64,000 nt of DNA from Liopterus haemorrhoidalis (Eukaryota > Arthropoda > Insecta > Coleoptera > Dytiscidae): positions 180,422,071-180,486,070 of the forward strand of contig OZ020611.1 in the NCBI GenBank assembly GCA_963971575.1, written 5' to 3'. This document shows, piece by piece, positions 1-11,290 of this stretch (the first letter of the stretch is position 1; each line of letters begins with the position of its first letter). The notes under the pieces are model-generated. The model ran no database searches. It saw only the letters and a list, made by a program, of their open reading frames with translations, and was not told the DNA's origin. The position numbers and the translations under genes were made by a program.

Positions 1-1391
1 TCTGATTTCGTTCCTGTTATTCTGATTTATAAATCTACAATGTATTTCCAGGAAATGTGTGTCGTATCGATTGAAATTGTTGTTAGTAAATGACTTTTAG
101 GGACATAAATATTGTATTATGTACTCGCTTTATTTTGAAAACTAATTATTTAATTACACAGAAACATGAAACAATATTGTTTACATCCCAAACATTTAGT
201 AATTAAACATACATTCGGCAACTAACTAATATTTAAACTGACTATTAGTAGATTACCGTTTTACGCATGTATGATTTAATGTGTGCGTTATTATTGAATC
301 AGATAAGTACGCAACATGGACTGCAAACAGTTTCTAAGCGTAAACATTTACACTAGTTAGGTAAGGTAGCAACATCTAAAATTCATCAAATTTTTGGTTG
401 TATTGTAAAGTGAAAGATCGTTTGTAGCTAGTTATGATTTATAAATCCCATATAATTAAATACAGAAGTACGACGCAATATATTTATATTCTAAGACAAA
501 TAAATATCAATTAAATATCAAGTGTTATTTATATAAATATTGTAATATGCAAAACCCTTTTTAATAAAATAATAAACAGAAATTAAGCACTTAATATATA
601 AAGAGGTTTTTGCGTAACAAATCTTAATGTGTAACTGTCGAGTAACCATGTAACATCGAGTTATTTGTGATTATTCTGTAGATCATTAAAATAACTTTTT
701 TAAAACTTCTTTCTTTGAGAACGAACCTATAACTAGCTTCCTTATCATCATTCTAATAATAGGTTATATTATTTTTCAGTTGATGTCTATATTTTCGGTA
801 TCATCATCCAGTAGTGGACTAGCCCGCCAGGATACTGTGCCATTTTCTGGTGTGCTGGTCCCAATTGGACCGGTTCTTGAATGAATCGTCATTGTATATT
901 GGATGGAACGGTCATTGATCCAATGAGGCTGGCTCTTGATCCTATGGGGCCGATTTATCCCAACTTTCCAGGTCCGGAAAACCTTGCCATCCGCTACTGT
1001 CATCATCATCAAATCTTGTTCATCATCCAGTTATGTTGCAATATCTCTATAAAGTACATGAGACATAAATACTTTTTTATAGCTATCCCGTCCTTCTATT
1101 AAAGACTTCAAGTCAATGATATTACTATTGAATCCTTTGTCTTGGTTCTGAGAGCTCCGTGCTTTAATTTCTGATACAGTTATTCAACTCCATGTGTTCT
1201 TGGCTCGTTCTTGCAACTTGTGGATTGTATGGCATTGCATGGCAGCACACTTTGCTAGAAGCTCTTCAAAATGTGTGCCCGAACCAACCACACTTTTTTT
1301 TATTTGCAAAAATACGTCTATATGACCAGTTATTTTCTCAAATTATATGGTCGTTATTCTGCGCGGCCAATGAATTCTTCGAAAATAACCA
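1..1391. other. AT-rich DNA with no recognised gene
   Basis: I see no recognisable gene, RNA or transposon end here. The densest non-random patch is 776-1012, where a 78-codon minus-strand frame (with WRASPLLDDD) and a 73-codon plus-strand frame overlap in a locally GC-richer stretch. Neither resembles a family I know. It could be an old repeat or a short exon remnant. Confidence 0.5.
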
Positions 1392-2205
1392 TTTTTAGGG
1401 TTTTGTAGGTATGACCAAAAAACCCTTATACCGTCATTTTGTCGTCTGTCTGTCTGTCTGTTCGGTAAAAATTGTAGCCAAACAGCTAAAGCTAGAGAGT
1501 TGAAATTTGGCATGCTTATACAACTCTTTGACCCACACATAGAAAAAATACTAAAACATCTAAAAAACATATCCCCTTAAAAATATAAACAAATATCTGC
1601 TCATCGAGAAAAAAAATTTTTTTTCTTTAAATTCTGAGTAGAGTATCAAATGAAAGCCCTTAGTACGTGGATTCTTTTTGCTATTCATTAATTTTATTTT
1701 TGCAAAATTAATTATTTTGACGCGGTTTTTCCAAAATTATGCAAAAAAAAATTTGTCCCACACCCTGCATCCCAGATCATTAAAACTAAAAATCTGAAAA
1801 AATTCTAAGTAATGTACATTTGTGTGAACCGGAATGGTACAACAGGAATTTTTGATCAGATTATATTTTCGGAAAATAACGAATTTTTTGTGTTTTTTGC
1901 TTGACCATGTAAAATATTTAATAACTTATGTAACACAGTAAACCAGCATGCTTTGATAGTGTAATGGTTAGCATGTTCGCGTTCTTATTTGCATACTAAG
2001 GTTCCCTCCGGTCTCGAGACATTTTATTTATTCTGTTTTTTTTTTTTGCATTTTTATTTTGTTTGAATTATTTTTTAAAAATTCTAATTATATTTTGGCA
2101 AATGTTGCATTTAATTTTTAAAAGCGTAAATTTAATAACCAGCGGAAATTGTTGAAATTATAATTTAATTCTGTTTCAATGTACACGAAATCTTAATGAA
2201 CCTTA
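1392..2205 (+). mobile_element. Copy A of the AGGGTTTTG-TIR element carrying a tRNA-like cassette
   Basis: This is a non-autonomous DNA-transposon-like repeat. It opens with AGGGTTTTGTAGGTAT, then a short TCTG run, and shares most of its length with copies at 16473-17492, 19391-20302 and 33377-34521. The far terminal repeat is missing: the shared sequence stops at a TA-dinucleotide run near 2206, and a stretch present in copies B and D just before that point is deleted. It encodes no protein. The internal block at about 1900-2022 does not match the other copies and looks tRNA-derived. Family membership is seen directly; calling it a DNA transposon is inferred from the inverted ends of the complete copies. 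Confidence 0.8.
1945..2022 (+). other. tRNA-like cassette in copy A (degenerate, Asp/Glu-like)
   Basis: TAGTGTAATGG at 1957-1967 fits a box-A promoter and is followed by TTAGCATGTTCGCG, which recalls tRNA-Asp or tRNA-Glu. The box-B region, GGTCTCGAGAC near 2010-2020, is imperfect. A T-rich tract follows. No intact cloverleaf or acceptor stem is visible, so this is not a functional tRNA gene. Confidence 0.5.
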
Positions 2206-2230
2206 CTATATATATATATATATATATATG
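2206..2230. repeat. (TA)n microsatellite
   Basis: A pure TA run sits exactly at the junction between truncated copy A and the transposase relic downstream. Confidence 0.95.
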
Positions 2231-2239
2231 GTTAAACGT

Positions 2240-2500
2240 CAATAAACAGAATTGTCGCATTTGGAGCCGCATTTGGAACAATTGCCCACTTGGAAGCCAA
2301 CATTCGACGCGATATTGCCGAAATACAGCCTGATTTACTACGAAGAGTTTGTGAAAATTGGACCTCCAGATTACGCCATCTACGCGCCAGCTTGGTGGCC
2401 ACATGCTCGAAATCAAATTCAAACATTAATGTCAAAAAACTATCTTTCAAATAAAGCCAATTTCATGGATATTAAAAACATTTTTCTGTGTTTTATTTCA
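2240..2500 (+). pseudogene. C-terminal remnant of a Tc1/mariner-superfamily transposase
   Basis: The plus strand reads IAHLEANIRRDIAEIQ, then LLRRVCENWTSRL, then RASL. After a one-base frameshift it gives GGHMLEIKFKH and a stop. Insect mariner-like transposases commonly end this way, with an arginine-rich helix before a short GGHxxEIxFK tail. Only the last 70 or so residues remain, and the DDE catalytic core is absent. The 5' side runs into the TA repeat. A 3'-UTR-like tail follows to about 2525. The superfamily is fairly secure; the exact family is not. Confidence 0.65.
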
Positions 2501-2529
2501 ATTTAAAGTTCTCCGCCTCTTAAAAAATG

Positions 2530-3989
2530 TGAGATTTAGAGGAAGATTAACTTGACCGATGGCCACCAGAAAAAAAGCATGGTTCAATATAGAAAGTTGT
2601 AAAATTTATGCCATTCTGTTGGTCCGTATAGTAATAAATATCTATTATTTTGTTTCGCTCGGTCTAAACTCAGCAGCAATAAAAGCTCTTCATATATAAA
2701 ATCACACACACGTTTATCTGAATATATTCAAATATAACAAACTAATATAAAAACTACGGACGTACGTTGAATACGAGAAGCTCGCAGACGTCATTGAATT
2801 TTACATAGAACTGTGTGAAAAGTTATATATTTGTTTATCGGTTCTCTCTCGATCAATCGGCATGTAAGGTCTCGTGAACCAAATCTAGTATTGTATCCAT
2901 AGGTGAGATAATGATATGGAAATCAATATTTTGTATATTTATAATAATCCACGTAAATTACTTTTTTTAACGTGCACAATTAGTAAAAACCTTGAATTAG
3001 CATTCGTAATCCTACTTAAAGAGAAGGGCACTTCACAGAAATATCTGGCAATGTAAGCATATCACGTAGAAGATAACCAAAAATAATCTCAATCGTTCCC
3101 TTAGATTAAAAGGTAAACGTAAAAGTACAAAACGTTCGAAAGGTTCGTCGTAAGAACAGGAACTTGAAATTAACCATCATGCGCACGGCTCAATCGTAAA
3201 AACAAAGAGAGAAAGAACCGGAAAAAGGAACGATGCGATAACTACCGGTCAGGAGGTGATGGGATTCATCCATTAAAGATGCTAGATTGATGCTTGGTGC
3301 GCGGTTTAAATCAGTGACGGAGTGGATAGGGCCAACAGCTGGGCAACACAGATAAGGACTGATATTCATTGCTGGATCAAAGCAAAATACTCTTTAGTAT
3401 ATTTCATTTATTGTAAATATGTTTCATCCAATTCAACACCGTCTATAGAATATATGATCAGCGAATTTTAAAATACGCTTTGATGAATATAATTGCTACG
3501 ATCATTCTTTTAGAAATATGACCAAAAATTATTTTAATAAATAAATAAACACATAAATATCACCATACATCCACCCTTTTTTCTTCTCTCGAAAATTCGA
3601 TTTGTGAGCAAGTTGAGAAGAAAAATTTGGTAGCCAAAGTCTACCCAAAGAATTGAATGACAATATTGACAATTTTCCAGAACAACCGGAAGTATAGGAT
3701 ATCAAGGATAACGTTGATTTTTATAAATGATAACGTATGTCCAGCTGGGTAACTCTGGATAGAGTTTTTGTAAAACAAACAACTTTTCGTCGTATTAAGT
3801 AATACTTTTAAGTACGATTTGAAAGTGAAATATTTATGTATTAAAGTTCAAGAGTAAAGATGCGAAAGTGTCTAAATCAAAATGGAAGGCACTTTGAACA
3901 TTTGTAAATAAAAAAAGAGAATACAATGTTGCGCTATCCTAAAATATGTTAAAAAAAGTTAAATTTATTCCTTTTTAAAATCTCTAACC
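2530..3989. other. No recognised feature
   Basis: AT-rich sequence with no long ORF. The part at 3180-3380 is more GC-rich and purine-rich than its surroundings, but I could not assign it. Confidence 0.5.
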
Positions 3990-4135
3990 AAAGATATACA
4001 ACATGGCATACGTTACCGTTTAAGAAATCCAAGTTGCGTTTGGTATCCTTTTCTTCTGGTTGGTTCCAAAAAATTTCAATACTGCCATTCGATTTTTTTG
4101 ATAAATCTAATCGCTTTTTTTCCCCTCTGCTCAAA
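3990..4135. repeat. Relic shared with the copy-F region (59200-59340)
   Basis: GGCATACGTTACC, then a partly matching stretch, then AAAATTTCAATACT occur here in the same order and spacing as at 59215-59295. This is a diverged dispersed repeat, apparently the outer part of the same subfamily as copies E and F. Confidence 0.6.
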
Positions 4136-4381
4136 AATGCAGGGGGTGGACACACCTTTTCTTCTTGGACCACAAGAATTGATATACCTATATATACTCG
4201 TACGTATTGTCTTATTATTATATATAAATGTTGATAATATTCAAGATGCCCATTTATTATGGCTCGTTTACATTAGGATAGTAACTGGGTTAACCATTAG
4301 ACCTAGTAGCCATCCCGTTCACTATATTATTCCAAAACCAGCATAGTAAGTGTTTACACACAAAATGATGTCCCAACTGAT

Positions 4382-4575
4382 CTTTTTTTTTTCAACGGTA
4401 CGGCGTTTCTCTTTTTTTCACGTTTAAGGCTCTTGTTACTCAGGCAGTTAGCCCGAACAATACTAATTTGTCATGATGAAAATTCCATAACTGAACAGGA
4501 TTCGAATCCGAGACCTAAGTAATGCAGGGCATGTGTGTTACCACTACGCTACGCCGGTCGGCAATTCGGCGATTA
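4382..4575 (-). mobile_element. tRNA-derived SINE
   Basis: Read on the minus strand, the head contains TAGCGTAGTGGTAAC (box A) and GGATTCGAATCCTG (box B) at normal tRNA spacing. An unrelated body follows and ends in an A-run (T-run on the plus strand at 4383-4395). This is the classic layout of a SINE transcribed by RNA polymerase III. Exact ends and target duplications were not resolved. Confidence 0.65.
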
Positions 4576-5724
4576 ACTTGTTAAGAAATTGATATAGTTC
4601 CAATTTACAATCATTTCAAAATTACTTTAGGTAATCTTTGTATTCACAAAATGGTTAATCCGCCACTGGTGCTAGATGCTAGGTAAAACGTCCGTATCAC
4701 ATCAGCTGAGCGTGTGATGTATCTCTAGAGATGTTAACTTCTCATTTCTCTAATGCGATACACTGTATTACAGCCACTGCAGCCGATATTTACAGCCATG
4801 CACATGATAATAGATTCCTTTTATGATAAAGTAATGGAGCTATTGCTATATGATTAATACCTACTTGCACTACCTCTTAACTATCTCATTCTCGAGTATT
4901 AAATTGAACTTTTCTCTCTTCTGATTAACACAAATCGTCCAACTTTCTCGGTTAAGTAACTACAACAATGAACAATTAGTGCAAGAAATTTAAGCAAACA
5001 TAAAAACAAAAACTTTTTACAAACTACACAACTCTTTCCCCATGCGAAGACTTACCTGTTTAATAAATTTAATATTTTTCCCGTTTTTAAAAGTAACGCC
5101 AAATTAAAAGATTTATTAGGAAACCTCAATGAAAAGATCAAAAACTTGGGGAAATCAGGAATTTATAAACTTTAATCTAGGCATTGTGCAAAAGTGTTTA
5201 TATGCAAAACAAAAAGGTATATAAATATTAGATTTAAAGCACATATGTACATTATAAAAATAATAATTCGGAAAAGTTGGCCCTGGCACGTCACAAATTA
5301 ACCACAGGTTAGGTACAATTTTGATATGAAGTATGTGAATTAACTAAAAGCTTCCAATAACTCTAAATTGAACATGCTAGAGGCGATATACATAAAAAAT
5401 ATTGTAATCAACTTCTAAATAACGACTTAAGTCCTCTATCCAATACTATATTAGATATAAGCTGTTCAAAGACAAGACCTAAATTACCTGCAAACACTTA
5501 ATTTCGAAAAACCCTTAATGACGGAAACTCCTTATTCACCTCCACCTACTCGTTCACTCTAGGTATATCGCACATGCAAGGCATGTCCAAAATTATATAT
5601 TTTACATAGCAACGATTTGAATGTAATTGTTCATGATAATAAATTATGTAATTAAGTTACAGCTCCACATTGATGAACAATATTTCATTGAAATAAAATA
5701 TGATGAAAAATTTTAAAATATGAT
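4576..5724. other. No recognised feature
   Basis: AT-rich sequence with no long ORF and no terminal repeats that I can pair. Confidence 0.5.
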
Positions 5725-6813
5725 TATAGTATTTCCAAAATGAAATGGCCACTCTTGTTAAGAAGATTAATAAATCGGTAATAGGCTCATGGCTGTAATC
5801 CAAAGATTTATTGCAGTAAAAAGAATATAAGAGGTATTAAGGGAATTTTAAATTTAAATCGAACAGGTGTAACACTAGTTCAATTGAAGTTTCTTAAATA
5901 CTATTAAGGATATTTACCAAATTTATAATCCTATTGTTTCTAAATTTTAGGGGTTGTTATACTTGTTCGTTAGTTAATTTTTAACGTTCATAGCGTGCAT
6001 ACATTAACAACATGGCTCTTTGGCGACCATTTGATTTTGAAGAAATTTTAATTTCTGTAGTGATAATAGTGAATCTGTGGAAGGTGATTTGAAGTATGAA
6101 AATGGGGACGTTGACGTGGAATGCGAAAATGTGGACGTGGCTACTAAAGTAAAATGTCATTTGTCAGAAGATTGAAAAGATCTGATACTGAACGATTATA
6201 AAAAGTTAGTTTCGAAAGGTAATGACAAACCTATACTTAGAACTGCGAAATCAACTAGTGTTCCATACAGAACAATTCATTGTTCATGGCAATTTATGGT
6301 TTTCAAGAAAATAGATAGTTTTATGTCTAAAACTATAATAAATAAAATATACGACTTTTATTCGAAAAAATAGTACCGACTGTGCATCTTTTAATAAAAA
6401 AATTGAAAGAAGACGGAATAGAATTTCTATACAAAGTTAGCCATATGTATGATTATTTGAAGTTGCTAGGATTTATTTTTGTTGCAAAAAAAAAGATTTT
6501 TATTTATGCAAATTTGAAGTATTGAATATAGACTATAAAGACTTTTTAACACAAAACGATTTTTAAACATGCCTATATTTATAATTCAAATATAGCCAGT
6601 CCTAAGCCTGATTAAAATGTGAAGGAATGTCATGTGAGTATATACAGTTCATTCTAAATAGCATATAAAAAAACACGTTTATTTTAAATAATTATTACGA
6701 TCCTGGCAACTGTTATTAACAGAACCATAAACGCAGCAGGTATAATGGTTATACTATCAGTCATTATTGGAATCAATAAGTGAGAGTGGCCATTTCATTT
6801 TGGAAATACTATA
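5725..6813 (+). mobile_element. Internally deleted IS630/mariner-superfamily element with 31-bp TIRs
   Basis: The left end begins TATAGTATTTCCAAAATG. The right end is its reverse complement, identical over about 31 bp and ending at 6813. TA at each edge is the expected target-site duplication of this superfamily. The interior holds the N-terminal half of a broken transposase on the plus strand, and the catalytic part is missing. At about 1.09 kb it is shorter than autonomous relatives, so it is a deletion derivative that would need a transposase supplied in trans. Confidence 0.8.
6050..6545 (+). pseudogene. N-terminal half of a DDE_3-type transposase, degenerate
   Basis: Starting near 6058 the frame reads SDNSESVEGDLKYENGD, an acidic leader with one stop. 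It continues VFKKIDSFMSKTIINKIYDF. After a frameshift come VPTVHLLIKKLKEDGIEF and SHMYDYLKLLGF. The pattern of a first helix-turn-helix, then PTxxxLxxxLKEDGIEF, then YxxLKxLGF is the N-terminal DNA-binding region that I associate with insect transposases of the DDE_3 (IS630-like) group. No catalytic aspartates remain. It lies inside the TIRs at 5725-6813. Confidence 0.6.
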
Positions 6814-8040
6814 CTTAAATTATTGTAAATTATTTCTAATAATATAAGTCTAGATGTGGCCTTACGGCACTGGATTTCTTTAGGAAACTTTAGAACATAT
6901 GTTTTCCATAACAGCTAGTTTTAAAACTAAGTATAAATGCCTTAGTGCACTTATCGCTATCGAATCTCCGTATCATATTACCTTACACGTGACTTAATTT
7001 CGATAAAAATTCTAAATGTGGCCTTACTGCATTATATGTGCAATATATAGCAATGCATTTCAATTTTGTAATTACTGCTCTACTGAAGATGACTGTGTAG
7101 CATGTCGAAATATGCATTTCGACATTGTATATGAAAATAAGTGTTGAAAAGATTCAGTGTTTTTATTTATCAACTGGTGAACACATACTTCGTACGGTTT
7201 TTATAATATATTTTAGCTGTAACGTAATTGATGGTTTTAGTGGCCTATTTTTACTTTTTTTTCCACAAATGTCAAAATTTTAAACAGTAACACAAAAGTG
7301 ATCATGAATTTGCCATCTAAGGTTAAAAATGTATAAGTATACTTTTCTAACAAAATTCAAAATTTCTTTTTTCCCTAAAATTTTGATCAGAAATTTTTTG
7401 ACTCCGATTTTAACCAAAATATATTTATAAGCTAATGTGGGCTGAGGATTATAAAAAAAATATTTTAAAAAATCATGATTTCCAACTTTTTGAATTAGAG
7501 CTGATTGGGTCAGTTTTTTGCCTATAATGTTAAAAACTTTGCCCAAACTTCAAAATTGACCAAATTTTGTTGATCTATGACCAAAACTAGATATTTGTAC
7601 CAATTTTCAATAAAATCGGAGACAACATTTTTTTGCTTAAAAATCACGATTATTTTGTCTATACCTTACGATTTTTTTGATTTTTGGCAATTTTCAAGGG
7701 TTTTGGATTACTGCCCATAAAAAACTTAGTAATTAGTTTACTTAAGCCCACATTTTTTTGGACTAAACAATGTAGGAGAATTTTAAAAATTCAAACCGCA
7801 GATTTCTATCCCCAACCATTTTTAGTTACGATTTATTGATATTTTTAAAATTTTTTGTGTTTTAAATATAGTAATTATCAAAAATTTCAACCGAAGGTCT
7901 TTTATCGTTTTTGTAGATATGTCCATGCGAAGATGAAAATTTCTATAAATCTGGCTACGATATATTAAAAATTTGTTTATTTATTTTTTTGAAATCCGCA
8001 CCAAATCGGAAGTAAAGTAAACCATTACTGCATGATTTCA
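6814..8040. other. Non-coding repeats, unassigned
   Basis: A short direct repeat, TGTGGCCTTACGGCAC versus TGTGGCCTTACTGCAT, recurs about 165 bp apart (6854 and 7019). The stretch 7250-7950 is low-complexity, full of CAAAATTTT-like words, and probably an old non-coding repeat. No gene was seen. Confidence 0.4.
7084..7130 (+). other. CTGAAGA...GAAA hairpin, possible Penelope-type terminus
   Basis: CTGAAGATGAC is followed by GTCGAAAT. The flanking sequence TGTCGAAATATGC and its partner ATTTCGACA form a 9-bp inverted repeat. CTGANGA plus GAAA is the conserved core of hammerhead ribozymes found in Penelope-like termini. The stems here are short, so this is only a candidate. Confidence 0.25.
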
Positions 8041-8060
8041 TGTACGTTGGGTTGCATACT

Positions 8061-8125
8061 TAACCCTTTAGCACGCTGCGGTTAATTTATTAACCACATC
8101 CATTAAAGTGGATGCCTAAAGATAT
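8061..8125. mobile_element. Possible piggyBac-like terminus
   Basis: TTAA is followed by CCCTTTAGCACGCTGCGG and two small palindromes (GGTTAATTTATTAACC and CATCC...GGATG). TTAA plus CCCTTT is the entry signature of piggyBac-like ends, and the element at 43435 starts similarly. I did not find a partner end, so this is either a solo end or chance. Confidence 0.3.
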
Positions 8126-9394
8126 TTAAACTGCAAAAAGGTCGATACTGAACCTTAAGCTCTTGGCTACAAGCGCTAAGTGTGCTCTGATTCAATGAGT
8201 GATCACATTTAAAAGTTATATGACGATGCGGAAAAAGCGGTTATTTATATGACCACCACTAAATTCATTATTATCATGTCACAGCTTGTTTCTGCCTGTA
8301 TTTATATACAGAAACGTATTTGAAATATCAAATACTTTTAAAAGAATTAATGTATTTCGGCCGCTTTTCTATTTACTACTTAGTACTTTGTTTTCAAAAA
8401 CTAATGGGGTGATATTTATGTTTATGTTATTGCGTTACTCATAAGTGTTCTGCTACGCATAAGTATGGCGTGTATAATAGTTTGAAAATCCTGATCTTGA
8501 ACTTTCCGGAATTTTGAAGAGAGAATAAGAGAAATTGAATTTTGATGAATTAATTATGAAAATAATAATTCTGTCGATTATAGACGATTTAATTATTCAC
8601 TTCAAAAGTTAATGTAACGATCACAGTTGACGGTGCATTATCAATGTTGGAAATCGACTGAATGCAGCGCAAAATGTCTGAAAGCCACTGACTTTAATCC
8701 ATTTAGTAAATGTTACATTTGCTCGATGACAAGTATGTAAGGACGAAAGTTGTTTGACACTAAAGTGATATCACATCAAATTTTAGCAGCCAATTCAAAC
8801 TTTTGCATAAAACAATGAGTTTAAAATGATATTGTCAAATTCAACCGTAAGTTCGTCGATTTTCCGAAACTCATTACAAGTTACACATACATACGAGGAA
8901 AGACATTCTTGGCTGCACCTTATAAAATGTAATCAGTGCTAAACAGTTATATTTTGATTGAGTGAAGCGAATTTTTAGATAAGTATAGAGGATAGCATTT
9001 TTCATATTTGCAAAAGACTTACTGCTCTACAGGGGTATGGTTTGGATGACCCTGGAAGAACTTATGGTAAGAAATCCGGTTCGGCAATTGTATTTTTTCA
9101 AATAGGTAGTTGAACATATTATCTTGTTAAATTCATTGGACAGAGGACAGGTGGGCAAATGGACAGATGGAAGCAATAGTTTGCAAAAGATACATCAATC
9201 CTTGTTATTTTTATTACAAAGGTAAATTTCAGAAGTTCTCCACATAATAACTAAAAACCGAAAACTCTTACAAAAAAATCGTTCTACAAATTAATCTAAG
9301 TGATATTCAGATATGATTTTAAGCAAGCAGATATATTGAGAAAGAAATAGGCAGACAGACAGATAGACACATATGTGACGATATATAAGTATTT
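8126..9394. other. No recognised feature
   Basis: AT-rich sequence with no long ORF. GCAGACAGACAGATAGACA at 9351-9369 recalls the TCTG tract of the AGGGTTTTG family but lacks its flanks. Confidence 0.45.
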
Positions 9395-9645
9395 TGATTC
9401 TACCTCATCATTATCACTGGTTTTACAACCCTTAGAGGGTCTTGCCCTGTTTTACATCTTCTTCCATCCTTCTTTACTCCTATGCTCCTTGCATGCATCT
9501 TCCAATTTTTATTAAGTTTTTAATGTCTCCCTTCACCTGATCCAAAAGTCCCTTTTTCTTCTTCTCCCATTTGATTTTTTTCCCAATAGTGTCTGCCTTT
9601 TTATTTTTGGTGTGTTCTGTATTAGCCATTCTTTATAAAGGTCCC
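9395..9645 (-). pseudogene. LINE C-terminal remnant
   Basis: The minus strand reads KADTIGKKIKWEKK, LLDQVKGDIKNLIKIGRCMQGA, and, with several stops, MEEDVKQGKTL and GL*NQ. This is the very C-terminus of insect LINE reverse-transcriptase ORFs, which end in a tryptophan/arginine-rich segment followed by AKTLxGL. A TGATAATGATGA tail follows. It is heavily decayed. Confidence 0.45.
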
Positions 9646-9784
9646 ATTAAGAAAAACCGGCTCTTATTTTATTGTAAGTGTACAGTTAATATAAACAGTA
9701 TCATCTTTTTTGTCTAGATCCAAGGACCCTAATCGCAAATATCCATCGTTGCTGTGTGCCAAAATTTTTTACTTTAAGACTGCG

Positions 9785-10532
9785 TATAACCCCCGGAGGT
9801 TACTAGTTTCTTATACAAAACTAACAATCTGAAATAATCGTTAGTATCAACCTATACATCAAATTTTGCACCGAATTTGTATCTATCTAATATGATAGTT
9901 TTAATTGTAGAAACATTTATAGTAAGAATATTATCGCTCAATAACTTAAAAATAGACATAAGCGATATTGTTCTGTAATTTTTTAAATCTATTTGTGGGT
10001 TTCAAATAACTTTTATATTTATATAGTTTTGTGTAGAAATGTTCAAATAATACGTCAATTTTTTTTTTTCGACTTGATTACTTATAGTTTAGAGCCTTCG
10101 TCGAAAAATATTATACTTAAAGATAATAGAATGCTACTTGGTACACGTATTCTTCACGAAAAATAAATCATTTTTACCCGTAACACCAATTTTGAAAACC
10201 GCGGCACATTCAAGAGGGCGGCAAAAATAGAATACCAAGTACAATAACTATAAGTAATTTTCACAATACAACAAAATAGCTAGAATCATATTTGTAGAAT
10301 GAAGCTTTAGGTACAATTTACCGCATCGTACGCAAATATGCGTCGATTGGTTTACAAGATGGCGTCTATAATGCAATTTGCTTATTTATAACTAGCTAAC
10401 AGTTTTTCAACAATTAAAAATATCCTATTAGATAAAAATTCGCTGCAAATTTTGATATATAGATTGTTATTAATTTTATTTCCGATTATTAGTTTTGTAT
10501 AAAAAACTATTGAGGACTATAGGGTTGTGCGC
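9785..10532. mobile_element. MITE 1, about 0.75 kb, imperfect TIRs
   Basis: The left arm around 9787-9880 includes TTATACAAAACTAACAATC. The right arm around 10435-10530 carries its imperfect reverse complement, ATTATTAGTTTTGTATAA. Similarity extends about 90 bp into each end. There is no coding sequence. A second copy occupies 18905-20670. TIR divergence suggests an old insertion. Confidence 0.55.
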
Positions 10533-10589
10533 CACCTTAACCAAGGATCCCAAATCTACATCATAAATATGTTATTATGCAGGCAAAAA

Positions 10590-10875
10590 TCAAGCAGCAT
10601 CACTCTAGTGACACCACTGGCCCCATGCATCTTAGCTTTCCTCTTTTTATTGTAGTAACAATATCTGATTCTTTATATTCTTGGTATAGCTCATGGTTGT
10701 AGCGCTTTATCGCAGTTCTTGCTCTTTAACTTCTCTGTATATGTGTGGAAATATTTTTCTCTAACTATTTCCCGTATTATCTCGATATTATTGGTCATAA
10801 CTCAGGATTTCGAAGCGTATGTTAGTACTGGGTCTCATACGAATATTATGATGTTTACATTTTGTACTTCTTGTT
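10590..10875 (-). pseudogene. LINE reverse-transcriptase C-terminal remnant
   Basis: The minus strand gives PVLTYASKS and VMTNNIEIIREIVREN, then RYNHELYQEYKESDIV, TTIKRGKL and MGPVV. In insect RTE-like LINEs this is the segment after the polymerase: PVLTYGSETW, a linker, NxELxxLYxExDIVxxIKxRRL, then W.GHV.RM. Stops and substitutions interrupt it. It is about 95 codons long, with neither the endonuclease nor the polymerase core. Confidence 0.6.
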
Positions 10876-11084
10876 ATCAAATGATCACATAGTGTAAAAG
10901 AAGCGTTGTTGTTCAAGTGTACTCGGTTTATTTTTGCATTAGGATCATTTTGACTAGTAACTAAAGAACCAAAATATGTGTTACCATTTCAAAATTACGA
11001 ATATTTTTTGTAACAGTACGTAGATTTTCGAATATATGAATCCTGCAGATATATATACAGCAGATAGTTTTTTTTTACTGGTGG

Positions 11085-11290
11085 AATACAGTCTGGATTG
11101 TGCGGTCGGTAGTTCGATTCTCCGTTGGTGATATTATTCCGGCGAGAATAATATGTTTACATTACTCTCATTTCACAATCATTCACCCCTCACCCAGGTG
11201 TAGGAGCTCGACCCCTGGCATCGGCGATTAGCCTCTTTGCAGAAATAGGCCGATATAAAATAAATAAATAAATAAATAAATATTTAGTTT
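11085..11290 (+). mobile_element. tRNA-related SINE with (AAAT)n tail
   Basis: GGTAGTTCGATTCTCC near 11108-11123 fits box B. A body of about 130 bp follows, with CGACCCCTGGCATCGGCG, then a tail of six AAAT units at 11257-11282. Box A is not clear, so the 5' end may be truncated. Confidence 0.55.

Noticed and set aside
776..1012. 78-codon frame as a conserved exon
   Set aside because: No recognisable motif or splice context; left as unassigned.
1945..2022. Functional tRNA genes in the repeat cassettes (also 16870-16955, 19938-20018, 33799-33886)
   Set aside because: Promoter boxes are visible, but no acceptor stem closes and no complete cloverleaf can be drawn.
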